From contig NZ_JACHMF010000001.1 of the NCBI RefSeq assembly GCF_014204895.1, forward strand, positions 6,014,001 to 6,078,000: a DNA stretch of 64,000 bases. Direction: 5' to 3'. Position 1 is the stretch's first letter, and each line of letters begins with the position of its first letter. The notes below the pieces were generated by a model, which saw only the letters and a list, made by a program, of their open reading frames with translations, was not told the origin of the DNA and searched no databases. The DNA is from Paractinoplanes abujensis. GTDB lineage: Bacteria; Actinomycetota; Actinomycetes; Mycobacteriales; Micromonosporaceae. The translations under genes were made by a program, and so were the position numbers. Below, piece after piece: positions 1 to 9,787 of the stretch.

Positions 1-692
1 AGCGAGAACTTGCCCCAGTTGGTCGACTCCTTGATCGTCCAGCCCTCACCGGGGAGGCGGGCGGCGATCGAGGTGAAGATCAGGACGGACATGCCGTTGC
101 CGACGCCGCGGTCGGTGATCAGCTCGCCGAGCCACATCACCATGCCGGTGCCGGCGGTCATCGTCAGCACCAGGACCGAGAGCGTGAGCCACATCGGCAG
201 CCCGGTGTTCTCCGGGATGATCTGCAGCGTGGCGTCGTTCTGGTCGCAGGCGTTGCCGAACAGCTGACCGGTCCGCGCCAGGGCCACGAACGCCGAGGAC
301 TGCAGGACCGCGAGGCCGAGCGTCAGGTACCGGGTGTACTGCGTGATCTTGGCCTGGCCGGACTGGCCTTCCTTGCGGAGCTGCTCGAGGCGGGGAATGA
401 CCACGGTCAGCAGCTGCAAGATGATGGAGGCCGTGATGTACGGCATGATGCCGAGGGCGAACACCGAGAGCTGCAGCAGCGCGCCACCTGAGAACAGGTT
501 CAGCAGGTTGAGCACGCCGTTGCCGGCGTCCTGGGAGTTCACGATGTCGATGCACCGCTGCACGTTGGTGTAGGACACACCCGGGCTGGGCAAGGTGGCG
601 CCAAGCCGGTACAGCGCGATGATGAAGATCGTGAACAGCAGTTTTTTGCGCAGGTCAGGCGTCCGGAACGCACTAGTAAAGGCGGAGAGCAA
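1..692 (-). CDS. secY: SecY preprotein translocase channel subunit (5' part; 3' end outside window)
   Basis: SecY is the pore subunit of the SecYEG channel in the cytoplasmic membrane. The visible 230 or so codons begin with LSAFTSAFRTPDLRKKLLFT and continue through the first hydrophobic segments, including FALGIMPYITASIILQLL and GTGMVMWLGELITDRGVGNG, both typical of SecY. The start is TTG at 692, placed by an AGGAGG six bases upstream; no ATG lies in frame near it. The gene continues to the left of position 1. Unusually, it is not coupled to rplO: about 1.1 kb holding a plus-strand gene and a terminator lies between them, so secY needs its own promoter. Identity is secure. Confidence 0.97.
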   Translation of the reverse strand, partial: MLSAFTSAFRTPDLRKKLLFTIFIIALYRLGATLPSPGVSYTNVQRCIDIVNSQDAGNGVLNLLNLFSGGALLQLSVFALGIMPYITASIILQLLTVVIPRLEQLRKEGQSGQAKITQYTRYLTLGLAVLQSSAFVALARTGQLFGNACDQNDATLQIIPENTGLPMWLTLSVLVLTMTAGTGMVMWLGELITDRGVGNGMSVLIFTSIAARLPGEGWTIKESTNWGKFS

Positions 693-1290
693 CTTCTTCC
701 TCCTGCGCGAGGTTACCGCCGCAATCGGCGGATGGGGGAAGGCATCGGTCCGGACGACCGATATCCCTAGCTGGGAACGGACTCTAACAGTCTTGCGGGA
801 GCGCGGTGTGTCACGGTAGCCGTCACCGCGCGTAGGCATCGACCAGGCCCGTAAAAGACCAGGTCAGACGCCACAAAGGGGATGCTGCCCGAGCTTCGCG
901 TTCGCAGCGCCGGGAAGACACCCCCACGAGCTTGCGACTAAGCACCAGAGGCACTCTCGTCGCACAAGCTACCAGCGGAGGAGTGTATCAGTTACGCCCC
1001 GCTCGGCAACCAGCAGCCCGCGCGACTGAGCGCGGGGACAAAAATTTTCCGGGGCCCGGAGCGGCGCTCCCTCCCCTGTTAACGACGATCAACCCGGAAG
1101 CGCACTGAACCGGCACACCCGCAGGATCCGCATTGGTTGTGAACATTGACATGGCCGAATTGCTTTGCAAAACAAGCTCATTCCGAATAGAAATGTGCAC
1201 TCCCCATACGCATTGACCATCACTGAATGGCTGTGTTTGCCTTGGGCATCGGCGAACACGGGGTTGGCCGATGTTTACGGGAGGAATCAG
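693..1290. promoter_or_regulatory. Intergenic region between secY and the divergent secreted-protein gene
   Basis: About 600 bases without a credible gene. Because a terminator ends the spc operon at 1771-1806, this region should contain the secY promoter on the minus strand. A possible -10 (TAGAGT, complement of 781-786) lies about 90 bases upstream of the TTG start, but I see no good -35 at 16-18 bases. On the plus strand a TTGACA at 1146-1151 could be a -35 for the secreted gene, also without a convincing -10. The part from about 1130 to 1250 is visibly richer in A+T than its surroundings. A minus-strand open frame over 988-1809 looks like an antisense shadow. Confidence 0.4.
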
Positions 1291-1698
1291 ATGCGTCACA
1301 GCATCAGGGCCGTTGCGGTCGTCGCAACCTTGGCCGCGTCCGGAATCGTATTCGCCAGCACTCCGGCCTCGGCCGACGCGCCGGTGGAAGCGTTCGCGTG
1401 TGCGATTTCCGTGACCGCTCCCCAGAAACTGGGCACCTCGACCATCCGGGTCACCGGGAATCGCAACACCGACTGCGGTACGGGTAACTCCACGCTGAAC
1501 CTGCAGCGTCAGCAGATCCCGGGGTTCTGGGAAACGGTCGCCAGCCGCACGCTCAGCGGCGGCGGATTCGGCTCCCTGGACTTCAACTGCAACGGGCGGG
1601 GAACACAGACCTATCGCGGCCAGCAGGTGGCGCGTCAGGTCGGCGGAACGACCCTCGTCAAGAATTCGAGCAACGTCCGCATCACCTGCTCGGGCTGA
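1291..1698 (+). CDS. Small secreted protein inserted between rplO and secY (unknown function)
   Basis: A 135-residue protein with a clear Sec signal peptide: basic MRHSIR, hydrophobic AVAVVATLAASGIVFAS, and a likely cleavage site after ASTPASA. The mature part of about 105 residues is rich in Gly, Thr, Asn and Ser and has four Cys (FAC, TDC, FNC, ITC), enough for two disulfides, suggesting a small folded extracellular protein. ATG at 1291 follows GGGAGGA at 1280-1286; an upstream in-frame start at 1165 has no such site. The gene lies on the opposite strand to the ribosomal operon, converging on rplO, and is followed by a 30-bp perfect palindrome. I do not recognise the family. Its position inside the spc cluster suggests insertion in this lineage. 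Confidence 0.8.
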   Translation: MRHSIRAVAVVATLAASGIVFASTPASADAPVEAFACAISVTAPQKLGTSTIRVTGNRNTDCGTGNSTLNLQRQQIPGFWETVASRTLSGGGFGSLDFNCNGRGTQTYRGQQVARQVGGTTLVKNSSNVRITCSG

Positions 1699-1728
1699 TT
1701 GCCGACGCCGGCTGACCGGTAACGGAAA

Positions 1729-1758
1729 GGGTGCCGCACGCGATCGCGTGCGGCACCC
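1729..1758 (+). terminator. 30-bp perfect palindrome after the secreted-protein gene
   Basis: GGGTGCCGCACGCG and its exact reverse complement meet with no spacer, 30 bases after the stop codon of the plus-strand gene. A transcript in either direction would form a very stable hairpin. It is followed on the plus strand by TTCGCC, not a long U run, so termination strength is uncertain. Confidence 0.6.
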
Positions 1759-1770
1759 TTCGCCATTGCC

Positions 1771-1806
1771 AAAAAGGGCGACCCGATTTCTCAGGCCGCC
1801 CTTTTT
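1771..1806 (-). terminator. Bidirectional rho-independent terminator ending the spc operon after rplO
   Basis: AAAAAGGGCGaCC and GGcCGCCCTTTTT form a stem with an A run on one side and a T run on the other, so it is a canonical intrinsic terminator on both strands. On the minus strand it begins 9 bases after the rplO stop. On the plus strand it would also stop transcription from the secreted-protein gene. It separates rplO from secY. Confidence 0.85.
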
Positions 1807-1815
1807 CAAGAAAAA

Positions 1816-2265
1816 CTACAGCTCGGTGACCGAACCACCGGCTGCGGCGATCTTCTCCTTGGCCGACTCGCTGAACGCGTGCGCCTTGATCGTCAGCGAC
1901 ACGCCGCCCAGCTCGCCCGAGCCGAGGACCTTGACGGGCTGGTTCTTGCGAACCGCGCCGGCCTCGAACAGCTCGTCCGGTCCGACCTCGCCGCCGTTCG
2001 GGAACAGCTCGGCGAGGCGGTCCAGGTTCACGACCTGGAAGACGACCTTGTTGCGGGGCCGGTTCTTGAGGCCCTTGAGCTTCGGCAGACGCATGTGGAG
2101 GGGCATCTGCCCACCCTCGAACGCCGCCGAGGTGTTCTTGCGGGCACCGGTGCCCTTGGTGCCGCGACCGGCGGTCTTGCCCTTGGAGCCCTCACCACGA
2201 CCCACGCGGGTCTTGGGGGTCTTGGCTCCGGGCGCCGGACGCAGGTGGTGGACCTTGATCGCCAT
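1816..2265 (-). CDS. rplO: 50S ribosomal protein L15
   Basis: L15 binds 23S rRNA late in 50S assembly. The 149 residues show the glycine-rich basic N-terminus ([15 protein letters not shown]) and the family segment [20 protein letters not shown] at 2265 overlaps the last base of the rpmD stop codon, so the two are translationally coupled. It is the last gene of the continuous S10-spc run: a strong terminator follows immediately instead of secY, which is unusual. Confidence 0.98.
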   Translation of the reverse strand: MAIKVHHLRPAPGAKTPKTRVGRGEGSKGKTAGRGTKGTGARKNTSAAFEGGQMPLHMRLPKLKGLKNRPRNKVVFQVVNLDRLAELFPNGGEVGPDELFEAGAVRKNQPVKVLGSGELGGVSLTIKAHAFSESAKEKIAAAGGSVTEL

Positions 2266-2447
2266 TACTCGACCTCCTCAACAGTCACGAGGTGGTTCAC
2301 GGCGAAGATCATGCCCCGAATCTCGGGGCGGTCCTCCTTGACCACCACATCGTTGATCCGCTTCAGCCCGAGCGACCGCAGGGAGTCCCGCTGGTTCTGC
2401 TTGCGGCCGATCTCGGACCGGATCTGGGTGACCTTCAAACGGGCCAT
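2265..2447 (-). CDS. rpmD: 50S ribosomal protein L30
   Basis: A 60-residue protein beginning [16 protein letters not shown] with the L30 core [13 protein letters not shown]. It is the single-domain bacterial form. ATG at 2447 shares its first base with the TGA stop of rpsE and its own stop overlaps the rplO start by one base, typical of tight translational coupling in the spc operon. A longer open frame upstream is only the continuation through rpsE. Confidence 0.96.
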   Translation of the reverse strand: MARLKVTQIRSEIGRKQNQRDSLRSLGLKRINDVVVKEDRPEIRGMIFAVNHLVTVEEVE

Positions 2448-3070
2448 CAGTGCACCGCCGCTTCCGCACGCGCCGCCAGCATGGCCGCCGGCGCCACGTC
2501 CTCGACCGGCAGGCCACGGCGAGCCGCGACCTTCTCCGGCGACTCGAGGCCCTTCAGGGCCGCGACGGTCGCGTGCACGATGTTGATCGGGTTCGACGAA
2601 CCCAGGCTCTTGGAGAGCACGTCGTGGATGCCCGCGCACTCCAGCACGGCACGCACCGGGCCACCGGCGATGACGCCGGTACCGGCGGAGGCCGGCTTGA
2701 GCAGCACGACGCCCGCGGCAGCCTCACCCGTGATCGGGTGCGGGATCGTGGCGCCGATCCGCGGAACCTTGAAGAAGTGCTTCTTGGCCTCCTCGACACC
2801 CTTGGCGATGGCCGCGGGCACCTCCTTGGCCTTTCCGTAGCCGATGCCGACGGTGCCGTCGCCGTCGCCCACGATCACCAGGGCGGTGAAGCTGAAGCGA
2901 CGACCGCCCTTGACGACCTTGGCGACACGGTTGATCGCGACGACCCGCTCGAGATGCGGGGTCTTCTCGACGGGCGCGTTGCCGCGACCGCCCTCACGGC
3001 GGTTGTCCCGGCGGTTGCCACCCTCGGTGTTACCGCCGGACCCGCCGCCTCGGCGCTGCTGACCAGGCAT
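2447..3070 (-). CDS. rpsE: 30S ribosomal protein S5
   Basis: S5 helps set decoding accuracy in the 30S body. The protein has 207 residues: an N-terminal Gly/Arg/Asn-rich extension (about residues 1-35, a common actinobacterial addition), then the S5 double-stranded-RNA-binding domain ([19 protein letters not shown]) and the C-terminal domain ([16 protein letters not shown]). It starts 13 bases after rplR and overlaps rpmD by one base. Confidence 0.98.
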   Translation of the reverse strand: MPGQQRRGGGSGGNTEGGNRRDNRREGGRGNAPVEKTPHLERVVAINRVAKVVKGGRRFSFTALVIVGDGDGTVGIGYGKAKEVPAAIAKGVEEAKKHFFKVPRIGATIPHPITGEAAAGVVLLKPASAGTGVIAGGPVRAVLECAGIHDVLSKSLGSSNPINIVHATVAALKGLESPEKVAARRGLPVEDVAPAAMLAARAEAAVH

Positions 3071-3083
3071 TGGTCAATTCCTC

Positions 3084-3479
3084 CTAGAACTCGAGTCCGG
3101 CTTCGCGAGCGGCATCGGCCAGCGCGGCGATCCGCCCCGCGTACCGGTTGCCACCGCGGTCGAAGACGACCTTGGACACGCCTGCGGCCTTGGCCCGCTC
3201 GGCGAGGAGCGAGCCGACCTTGCCGGCCAGGGCGCTCTTGTCACCCTCGGTGCCCCGCAGGGACGTGTCGAGGGTAGAGGCCGAGGCCAGCGTGTGGCCC
3301 TTGAGGTCGTCGATGATCTGCGCGGTGATGTGCCGCGACGACCGGGTGACGACCAGACGGGGGCGCTCGGCGGTACCGCGAACGTTCCGACGGACCCGGA
3401 AGTGCCGACGCGCCTTTCCGACAGCCCGCTTGGCGGCGGCACCCGCGCCGTTGCGACGCTTGAGCAGCGTGGCGGTCAC
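3084..3479 (-). CDS. rplR: 50S ribosomal protein L18
   Basis: L18 carries 5S rRNA into the 50S subunit. The 131 residues include the conserved basic N-terminal region, the [16 protein letters not shown] strand and the C-terminal [20 protein letters not shown] signature. The start overlaps the rplF stop by four bases. Confidence 0.97.
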   Translation of the reverse strand: MTATLLKRRNGAGAAAKRAVGKARRHFRVRRNVRGTAERPRLVVTRSSRHITAQIIDDLKGHTLASASTLDTSLRGTEGDKSALAGKVGSLLAERAKAAGVSKVVFDRGGNRYAGRIAALADAAREAGLEF

Positions 3480-4015
3480 TTCTTACCTGCCTTTCCAGCC
3501 TTACGGCGGATGACCTCGCCCTGGTACTTGACGCCCTTGCCCTTGTAGGGCTCCGGCGGGCGGATCTTCCGGATGTTGGCGGCGACCTCGCCGACCAGCT
3601 GCTTGTCGATGCCCGCGACCGTGAACTGGGTCGGCTTCTCGACCGAGAACGTGATTCCGGCCGGCGGCACGACGTTGACCGGGTGCGAGAAGCCCAGGGC
3701 GAACTCGAGGTCCTTGCCCTTGGCCGTGACCCGGTAACCGGTGCCGTTGATCTCCAGCGTCTTCTTGTAGCCCTCGGTGACGCCGACGATCATGTTGGCG
3801 ACCAGGGTACGGGAGAGGCCGTGGAGCTCCTTGGCCTTGCGCTCGTCATTGGGGCGGTTGACGTGCAGCTCGCCACCCTCCTGCTCGACCGTGATCGGCT
3901 CGGAGACGGTGTGCGACAGCTCGCCCTTGGGGCCCTTGACCTTGATGGTCTGGCCCGAGATGGTGACGTCGACGCCGGCCGGGACCGGGATCGACTTACG
4001 TCCGATTCGCGACAT
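3476..4015 (-). CDS. rplF: 50S ribosomal protein L6
   Basis: L6 lies near the factor-binding site of the 50S subunit. It has the usual length of 179 residues, with two repeated L6 domains and the C-terminal family signature [14 protein letters not shown]. It begins [14 protein letters not shown]. It is 17 bases downstream of rpsH and overlaps rplR by four bases. Confidence 0.98.
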   Translation of the reverse strand: MSRIGRKSIPVPAGVDVTISGQTIKVKGPKGELSHTVSEPITVEQEGGELHVNRPNDERKAKELHGLSRTLVANMIVGVTEGYKKTLEINGTGYRVTAKGKDLEFALGFSHPVNVVPPAGITFSVEKPTQFTVAGIDKQLVGEVAANIRKIRPPEPYKGKGVKYQGEVIRRKAGKAGKK

Positions 4016-4032
4016 GGTTTCTCAGTCTCCAG

Positions 4033-4440
4033 TTACCAGACGAAGGCGAGGACTTCCCCGCCAACGCTCCGCTTGCGGGCCTGCCGGTCGGTCAGCAGCC
4101 CCTGGGACGTCGAAATGATCGCGACGCCCAGGCCGCCGAGCACGCGAGGGAGCTCGTCGGACTTGGCGTACACCCGGAGGCCGGGCTTGGAAACGCGCTT
4201 GATGCCGGCGAGGCTGCGCTCGCGATTCTGGCCGTACTTGAGCTCAACGACCAGACGCCGGCCGACGGCGCCTTCCTCGGGCTCCTCAGCCGTCCAGGAG
4301 GCGATGTAACCCTCAGCCTTGAGGACCTCGGCGATGTTCGCCTTGATCTTCGAGAAGGGCATGGTCACCTTGTCGTGGTACGCCTGGTTGGCGTTACGCA
4401 GACGCGTCAGCATGTCTGCGATCGGGTCCGTCATCGTCAT
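4033..4440 (-). CDS. rpsH: 30S ribosomal protein S8
   Basis: S8 is a central 16S rRNA binder; in E. coli it is the spc-operon autoregulator (known for that species, not shown here). The 135-residue protein starts [20 protein letters not shown] and ends with the conserved [16 protein letters not shown] and GGEVLAFVW. It is 72 bases downstream of rpsN, one of the longer gaps in this cluster. Confidence 0.98.
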   Translation of the reverse strand: MTMTDPIADMLTRLRNANQAYHDKVTMPFSKIKANIAEVLKAEGYIASWTAEEPEEGAVGRRLVVELKYGQNRERSLAGIKRVSKPGLRVYAKSDELPRVLGGLGVAIISTSQGLLTDRQARKRSVGGEVLAFVW

Positions 4441-4512
4441 GGGTGTTCGTCAACCTTTCTCGCCGGGGTTCCCACGTGGCGCAGGCCTACGGCGAAGCGG
4501 TGTTGCTATCGG

Positions 4513-4698
4513 TTACCAGGAAGCCTTGGACACGCCGGGGAGCTCACCGCGGTGAGCCATGTCCCGCACGCAAACCCGGCACAGACCGAACTTGCGGTAG
4601 ACCGAATGCGGGCGTCCGCACTTCTGGCAGCGGGTGTAGGCACGCACGGCGAACTTCGGCTTCGCGGCCGCCTTGATGATCAGCGCCTTCTTAGCCAT
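4513..4698 (-). CDS. rpsN: 30S ribosomal protein S14, zinc-binding (type Z) form
   Basis: The 61-residue type Z form. [24 protein letters not shown] leads into a zinc ribbon with two Cys pairs (CQKC and CRVC), which distinguishes it from the longer zinc-free paralogue. ATG at 4698 follows rplE after two bases, so the two are coupled. A longer in-frame upstream extension merely reads through rplE in another frame. Actinobacteria often carry a second, zinc-free S14 elsewhere. Confidence 0.97.
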   Translation of the reverse strand: MAKKALIIKAAAKPKFAVRAYTRCQKCGRPHSVYRKFGLCRVCVRDMAHRGELPGVSKASW

Positions 4699-4700
4699 GC

Positions 4701-5270
4701 TCAGTTCTCCTTGAACGGGAAGCCCAGGAGCTTGAGCAGCGCCCGGCCCTCGTCGTCGGTCTTGGCGGTCGTGACCACCGTGATGTCCATGCCCCGCGGA
4801 CGATCGATCCGGTCCTGGTCGATCTCGTGGAACACCGACTGCTCGGTCAGACCGAACGTGTAGTTGCCGTGGCCGTCGAGCTTGCGGCCGTCGAGGCCGC
4901 GGAAGTCGCGGATACGGGGCAGCGCGATCGAGAGCAGCCGGTCCAGGAACTCCCACATCCGGTCGCCGCGAAGGGTGACCTTCGCGCCGATCGGCATGCC
5001 CTCGCGCAGCTTGAACTGCGCGATGGACTTGGTCGCCCGGCGAACCAGCGGCTTCTGACCGGTGATGGTGGTCAGGTCACGGACCGCGCCGTCGATCAGC
5101 TTGGCGTCCCGCGCGGCCTCGCCGACACCCATGTTCACGACGACCTTGACCAGGCCGGGGATCTGCATGGGGTTGGCGTAGTTGTGCTGCTCCTTGAGTC
5201 CCGCAACAACCTCGTTGCGGTACTTCTCCTTGAGCCGGGGCAGCGTCTTGGTCTCGGTGGCGGCAGTCAT
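4701..5270 (-). CDS. rplE: 50S ribosomal protein L5
   Basis: L5 is part of the 5S rRNP and touches the P-site tRNA. It has 189 residues with characteristic segments [31 protein letters not shown] and FREGMPIG-like [16 protein letters not shown]. The ATG at 5270 overlaps the rplX stop by one base. Confidence 0.98.
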   Translation of the reverse strand: MTAATETKTLPRLKEKYRNEVVAGLKEQHNYANPMQIPGLVKVVVNMGVGEAARDAKLIDGAVRDLTTITGQKPLVRRATKSIAQFKLREGMPIGAKVTLRGDRMWEFLDRLLSIALPRIRDFRGLDGRKLDGHGNYTFGLTEQSVFHEIDQDRIDRPRGMDITVVTTAKTDDEGRALLKLLGFPFKEN

Positions 5271-5584
5271 CAGAGTTCCTTACCGGTCGTCCGAGCGATA
5301 CGGACCTTGTTGCCGTTCTCGTCGACCTTGTATCCGATGCGCGTCGGCTTGCCCTGGTCGTCCACGATCTGCACATTCGAGATGTGAATCGCGGCTTCCT
5401 GGGTCACGATGCCACCGGTCTTCGAACCACGCTGGGTGGTGCGGATACGTTCGTGCTTCTTGACGCGGTTGACGCCCTCGACCAGGACCTTGTCCTGCCG
5501 CGGGTAGGCCGCGATGACCTTGCCCTTGGCACCCTTGTCCTTGCCGGCGATGACGACGACCGTGTCGCCCTTCTTGATCTTCAC
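5270..5584 (-). CDS. rplX: 50S ribosomal protein L24
   Basis: L24 is an assembly initiator for 23S rRNA. The 104 residues begin with a KOW motif ([23 protein letters not shown]). It lies two bases after rplN and overlaps rplE by one base. Confidence 0.98.
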   Translation of the reverse strand: MKIKKGDTVVVIAGKDKGAKGKVIAAYPRQDKVLVEGVNRVKKHERIRTTQRGSKTGGIVTQEAAIHISNVQIVDDQGKPTRIGYKVDENGNKVRIARTTGKEL

Positions 5585-5586
5585 GG

Positions 5587-5955
5587 TCAGAGCACCTCCG
5601 GCGCCAGGCTGATGATCTTCATGAACCGCTTGTCGCGCAGCTCGCGCCCGACCGGGCCGAAGATGCGGGTACCGCGGGGGTCCCCGCCGTCCTTGATGAT
5701 GACGGCGGCGTTCTCGTCGAAGCGGATGTACGAGCCGTCCGGACGACGCTTCTCCTTGGCGGTGCGGACGATGACCGCCTTGACGACGTCACCCTTCTTC
5801 ACACCGGCGCCCGGAATGGCGTCCTTGACCGTGGCCACGATGACGTCGCCGATGCTCGCGTAACGGCGACCGGAGCCGCCGAGCACGCGGATGCACAGGA
5901 TCTCCCGGGCACCCGTGTTGTCAGCGACGCGCAGTCGCGACTCCTGCTGAATCAC
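5587..5955 (-). CDS. rplN: 50S ribosomal protein L14
   Basis: L14 forms part of the intersubunit bridge. At 122 residues it has the standard length. It starts [19 protein letters not shown] and contains [20 protein letters not shown] 93-base gap to rpsQ upstream separates the end of the S10-type gene set from the first spc gene; I see no clear promoter there. Confidence 0.98.
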   Translation of the reverse strand: MIQQESRLRVADNTGAREILCIRVLGGSGRRYASIGDVIVATVKDAIPGAGVKKGDVVKAVIVRTAKEKRRPDGSYIRFDENAAVIIKDGGDPRGTRIFGPVGRELRDKRFMKIISLAPEVL

Positions 5956-6048
5956 GTCTGTCTCCTATGTCTGCCAGTTCTCCGGTCAGCGACCGAAGCT
6001 TGGCGGAACGATGGTGGGCCGGGCCGGCCGGAGCCGGCCCAGCCGCAC

Positions 6049-6324
6049 TCACTTGGCCTTTTCGAGGATCTCCACGACACGCCACCGCTTGGTGGCCGAC
6101 AGCGGACGGGTCTCCATCAGCAGAACCCGGTCGCCGACGCCGCACGCGTTCTGCTCGTCGTGCACCTTGAGCTTGCGGGTGCGACGCAGAACCTTGCCGT
6201 AGAGGGCGTGCTTGACACGGTCCTCGACCTCGACGACGACGGTCTTGTCCATCTTGTCGCTGACCACGAGACCCTCACGAACCTTGCGGTTCGCGCGGAC
6301 CGTGGCCGTGCTCTCGTCACTCAT
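6049..6324 (-). CDS. rpsQ: 30S ribosomal protein S17
   Basis: A primary 16S rRNA binder with an OB fold, 91 residues. The core [19 protein letters not shown] and the C-terminal [18 protein letters not shown] are diagnostic. Its start overlaps the rpmC stop by four bases (ATGA). Confidence 0.97.
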   Translation of the reverse strand: MSDESTATVRANRKVREGLVVSDKMDKTVVVEVEDRVKHALYGKVLRRTRKLKVHDEQNACGVGDRVLLMETRPLSATKRWRVVEILEKAK

Positions 6325-6554
6325 GCTGTCACCTCATCCGGCGCAACCGAGAGCCCGAGCTCGCGTTCACGCATGATCGTGTAGATCTTCGCGATGTCCT
6401 TGCGGACCACCTGCAGCCGACGGTGATTGTCGAGCTGGCCGGTCGCGCCCTGCACGCGAAGGTTGAACAGCTCCGCCTTGGCCTCCCGCAGCCGCGAAAC
6501 AAGCTCCTCGCCGGAGAGTTCGCGCAGCTCGGCTGCCTTAACGCCCGCTGCCAT
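6321..6554 (-). CDS. rpmC: 50S ribosomal protein L29
   Basis: A 77-residue helical protein at the peptide tunnel exit. The core is [20 protein letters not shown], followed by the LFNLRVQ segment. It shares one base with rplP upstream and four with rpsQ downstream. Confidence 0.97.
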   Translation of the reverse strand: MAAGVKAAELRELSGEELVSRLREAKAELFNLRVQGATGQLDNHRRLQVVRKDIAKIYTIMRERELGLSVAPDEVTA

Positions 6555-6979
6555 CAGCTTTCACCCACTTCGCGTGTCACGATGCGGCACTTCATCGGGA
6601 GCTTGTGGATCGCGCGGCGCATCGCCTCGCGCGCAATCGTCTCGTTCGGGAACGACATCTCGAAGAGGATGCGACCCGGCTTGACGTTCGCGACCCACCA
6701 CTCGGGAGAACCCTTACCGGAACCCATGCGGGTTTCGGCCGGCTTCTTGGTCAGAGCGTTGTCGGGGAACACCGAGATCCAGACCTTGCCGCCACGCTTG
6801 ATGTGACGGGTCATCGCGATACGGGCCGACTCGATCTGCCGGTTGGTCACGTACGCGGGCTCCAGCGCCTGGATACCGAACTCGCCGAAGACAACCCGGT
6901 TGCCGCCCTTGGACGCGCCGTGGCGGTCCGGGTGGTGCGGCTTGCGGAAGCCCTTCGGGGGCTTACGCGGCATCAGCAT
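6554..6979 (-). CDS. rplP: 50S ribosomal protein L16
   Basis: L16 helps shape the A-site region of the 50S subunit. The 141 residues start [21 protein letters not shown] and include [23 protein letters not shown]. It follows rpsC by three bases. Confidence 0.98.
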   Translation of the reverse strand: MLMPRKPPKGFRKPHHPDRHGASKGGNRVVFGEFGIQALEPAYVTNRQIESARIAMTRHIKRGGKVWISVFPDNALTKKPAETRMGSGKGSPEWWVANVKPGRILFEMSFPNETIAREAMRRAIHKLPMKCRIVTREVGES

Positions 6980-6982
6980 GTG

Positions 6983-7840
6983 TCAGCCCTCCTGCTGCGT
7001 ATCGGCCAGCGCCGGACCCGCGGCAACCGCGGCGTCGTTCGTGTTCTCGCCGGTCGGGGTGTCCCCGGTCCGGGCCTGGGCGGCCGCGCGGCCGGCCTCG
7101 GTGCCACCCGCGGTCGTGCCGGACGAGCCGGAACGGCCACGGCGCGGACGCTCGGGACGGTCACCACGGTCGCGGCGCGGACGCGCGGGCGCCTCCTGCA
7201 CGGCCTCGCGGCCGGGCACGGCGTCGCCCTTGTAGATCCAGACCTTCACACCGATGCGGCCGAACGTCGTACGGGCCTCGAAGAAGCCGTACTCGATGTT
7301 CGCGCGCAGCGTGTGCAGCGGAACGCGACCCTCACGGTAGAACTCCGTGCGGCTCATCTCCGCGCCGCCGAGACGACCGGAGACCTGCACCCGGATGCCC
7401 TTGCAGATCGGGTTCTTCATGGCCGACTGCATGGCCTTGCGCATCGCCCGGCGGAAGCTGACCCGGGAGGACAGCTGCTCGGCGACGCCCTGCGCCACCA
7501 GCTGAGCGTCCGACTCCGGGCTCTTCACCTCGAGGATGTTGAGCTGGACCTGCTTGCCGGTGAGCTTCTCGAGCTCGCCACGGATCCGGTCGGCCTCCGC
7601 GCCCTTGCGGCCGATGACGATGCCCGGCCGGGCGGTGTGGATGTCGACCCGGACCCGGTCACGGGTCCGCTCGATGTCCACCTTGGAGATGCCGGCGCGC
7701 TCGAGGCCCTTGGACATCATCCGGCGGATCTTGACGTCCTCGCCGATGTAGTCCTTGTAGAGCTTGTCCGCGAACCAGCGGCTCTTCCAGTCGGTGGAGA
7801 TGCCGAGGCGGAATCCGGTGGGGTGAACTTTCTGGCCCAT
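6983..7840 (-). CDS. rpsC: 30S ribosomal protein S3
   Basis: S3 is part of the mRNA entry site helicase. It has 285 residues with an N-terminal KH type II domain ([20 protein letters not shown]) and the S3 C-terminal domain ending near [10 protein letters not shown]. The C-terminal tail, roughly residues 215-285, is a low-complexity Arg/Pro/Gly/Ala extension common in actinobacteria. It shares one base with rplV. Confidence 0.98.
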   Translation of the reverse strand: MGQKVHPTGFRLGISTDWKSRWFADKLYKDYIGEDVKIRRMMSKGLERAGISKVDIERTRDRVRVDIHTARPGIVIGRKGAEADRIRGELEKLTGKQVQLNILEVKSPESDAQLVAQGVAEQLSSRVSFRRAMRKAMQSAMKNPICKGIRVQVSGRLGGAEMSRTEFYREGRVPLHTLRANIEYGFFEARTTFGRIGVKVWIYKGDAVPGREAVQEAPARPRRDRGDRPERPRRGRSGSSGTTAGGTEAGRAAAQARTGDTPTGENTNDAAVAAGPALADTQQEG

Positions 7841-8304
7841 TACTCGGACTCCTCCGTGGTCTGGGTCTGGGCAGCCGGCTCCGCCTTCTTGGCCGGAGCG
7901 GCCTTCTTCGCCGCGGTGGCCTTCTTGGCCGGCCGGGCGACCTGGACCGCCTCAACGGCGATCGTGATGTGGCAGGTGCGCTTGCGGATCCGGTACGCCC
8001 GGCCCTGCGCCCGCGGCCGGAACCGCTTGAGCGTCGGACCCTCGTCCACGAACGCCTCGCTGACCAGGAGCGCGTCCGGGTCGAGCCGCTCGTTGTTCTC
8101 CGCGTTCGCGATAGCGCTCGCGAGCACCTTGTAAACCTGCTCGCTCGCGGCCTGCGGCGCGAACTGCAGGACCGTGAGAGCCTCCTTCGCGGGCAGACCG
8201 CGGACGAGGTTGATCACACGGCGAGCCTTGTTCGGCGAGATGCGGACGTGCTTCGCAACCGCCCGACTGCCCGGAAGAACCGGAGCGTCGTTCTTTGCTG
8301 GCAT
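7840..8304 (-). CDS. rplV: 50S ribosomal protein L22
   Basis: L22 lines the exit tunnel. It has 154 residues: a normal L22 core ([21 protein letters not shown] and the beta-hairpin region [16 protein letters not shown]) followed by a lineage-specific Ala/Lys-rich tail of about 35 residues. It lies 31 bases after rpsS. Confidence 0.98.
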   Translation of the reverse strand: MPAKNDAPVLPGSRAVAKHVRISPNKARRVINLVRGLPAKEALTVLQFAPQAASEQVYKVLASAIANAENNERLDPDALLVSEAFVDEGPTLKRFRPRAQGRAYRIRKRTCHITIAVEAVQVARPAKKATAAKKAAPAKKAEPAAQTQTTEESE

Positions 8305-8335
8305 CGCTGTAACCCCTTTCTTATCCGTGGACTGA

Positions 8336-8617
8336 CTAGCGCCGACGGCTCTTGCGGTCGTCCTTCTCGTGACCCTTGAACGTGCGGGTCAGAGCGAACT
8401 CGCCGAGCTTGTGACCGACCATGGCCTCGGTGATGAACACCGGGACGTGCTTGCGCCCGTCGTGCACGGCGATCGTGTGCCCGAGCATGTCGGGGATGAT
8501 CGTCGAGCGCCGCGACCAGGTCTTGATGACGTTCTTGGAATTCTTCTCGTTCTGGACTTCCACCTTCTTGATCAGGTGGTCGTCGACGAACGGGCCCTTC
8601 TTCAGGCTGCGTGGCAT
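8336..8617 (-). CDS. rpsS: 30S ribosomal protein S19
   Basis: A 93-residue 30S head protein that pairs with S13. It begins [19 protein letters not shown] and contains [21 protein letters not shown]. It is 15 bases downstream of rplB. Confidence 0.98.
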   Translation of the reverse strand: MPRSLKKGPFVDDHLIKKVEVQNEKNSKNVIKTWSRRSTIIPDMLGHTIAVHDGRKHVPVFITEAMVGHKLGEFALTRTFKGHEKDDRKSRRR

Positions 8618-8632
8618 CTTCTTCTACTCCCG

Positions 8633-9472
8633 TTACCCGCGCTTGCGGGTGGCGTAGCGGCGGCGAACGATCAGCTTGTCGCTCTCCTGGCCCTTGCGGC
8701 GGGTACGGCCCTCGGGCTTACCAGCCGGGTTGACCGGGTGGCGACCACCGGAGGTCTTACCCTCACCACCACCGTGCGGGTGGTCGATCGGGTTCATGGC
8801 GACACCGCGGACGGTCGGGCGCTTGCCCTTCCAGCGCATGCGGCCGGCCTTGCCCCAGTTGATGTTCGACTGTTCGGCATTGCCGATCTCGCCGACCGTC
8901 GCGCGGCAACGGATGTCGACCCGCCGGATCTCGCCGGAGGGCATACGCAGCGTGGCGTACGCGCCTTCACGGCCGAGCAGCTGGATGCCGACACCGGCCG
9001 AGCGGGCCAGCTTGGCGCCACCGCCGGGACGAAGCTCCACACCGTGGACCGTCGTACCGACCGGGATGTTGCGCAGGGGCAGGTTGTTCCCCGGCTTGAT
9101 GTCCGCGCCCGGGCCGGACTCGACGCGGTCGCCCTGCTTCAGGTCCTTCGGCGCGAGGATGTAGCGCTTCTCGCCGTCGGCGTAGTGCAGCAGTGCGATG
9201 CGGGAGGTGCGGTTCGGGTCGTACTCGATGTGAGCGACCTTGGCCGGCACGCCGTCCTTGTCGACCCGCTTGAAGTCGATGAGCCGGTACTGCCGCTTGT
9301 GGCCGCCGCCCTGGTGCCGCGTGGTGATGCGGCCGTGGACGTTGCGACCACCCTTCTTGGGCAGCGGGACCAGCAGAGACTTCTCCGGGGTGGACCGGGT
9401 GAGCTCAGCGAAGTCGGCGACGCTCGAGCCGCGACGGCCCGGCGTGGTCGGCTTGTACTTACGGATAGCCAT
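8633..9472 (-). CDS. rplB: 50S ribosomal protein L2
   Basis: L2 is needed for subunit association and the peptidyl-transferase region. The 279 residues carry the C-terminal signature [19 protein letters not shown] with the functionally important His. It begins [18 protein letters not shown]. It is 12 bases downstream of rplW. Confidence 0.98.
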   Translation of the reverse strand: MAIRKYKPTTPGRRGSSVADFAELTRSTPEKSLLVPLPKKGGRNVHGRITTRHQGGGHKRQYRLIDFKRVDKDGVPAKVAHIEYDPNRTSRIALLHYADGEKRYILAPKDLKQGDRVESGPGADIKPGNNLPLRNIPVGTTVHGVELRPGGGAKLARSAGVGIQLLGREGAYATLRMPSGEIRRVDIRCRATVGEIGNAEQSNINWGKAGRMRWKGKRPTVRGVAMNPIDHPHGGGEGKTSGGRHPVNPAGKPEGRTRRKGQESDKLIVRRRYATRKRG

Positions 9473-9484
9473 TGTTCAAACCCC

Positions 9485-9787
9485 TTAGCTGACCGGGCCG
9501 CCGAAGGCCTCGATGCGGTCACCGTCAGCCAGCTTGACCATCGCGCGCTTGGTCGCTTTGCGCTGCCCGAAGCCGGTCCGGGTGCGCTTGCGCTTGCCCT
9601 CGCGGTTCGCGGTGTTCACCGTCAGCACGCGGACGTTGAAGATCTGCTGGATCGCGATCTTGATCTCGGTCTTGTTCGCGTTCGGGTTGACCAGGAACGT
9701 GTACCAGTTCTGGTCGAGAACGCTGTAGCTCTTCTCCGACACGACCGGCTTGATGATGATGTCGCGCGGGTCGGCGATGGTGCTCAC
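9485..9787 (-). CDS. rplW: 50S ribosomal protein L23
   Basis: L23 at the tunnel exit docks trigger factor and SRP. The 100 residues begin [20 protein letters not shown] and include [19 protein letters not shown]. It overlaps the end of rplD by four bases. Confidence 0.98.
   Translation of the reverse strand: MSTIADPRDIIIKPVVSEKSYSVLDQNWYTFLVNPNANKTEIKIAIQQIFNVRVLTVNTANREGKRKRTRTGFGQRKATKRAMVKLADGDRIEAFGGPVS

Noticed and set aside
1146..1151. TTGACA as promoter of the secreted-protein gene
   Set aside because: No acceptable -10 at 16-18 bases; kept only as a remark in the intergenic entry.
988..1809. Minus-strand frame of 273 codons between rplO and secY
   Set aside because: It runs antisense to the secreted-protein gene, through both hairpins, and lacks a start signal or family similarity.
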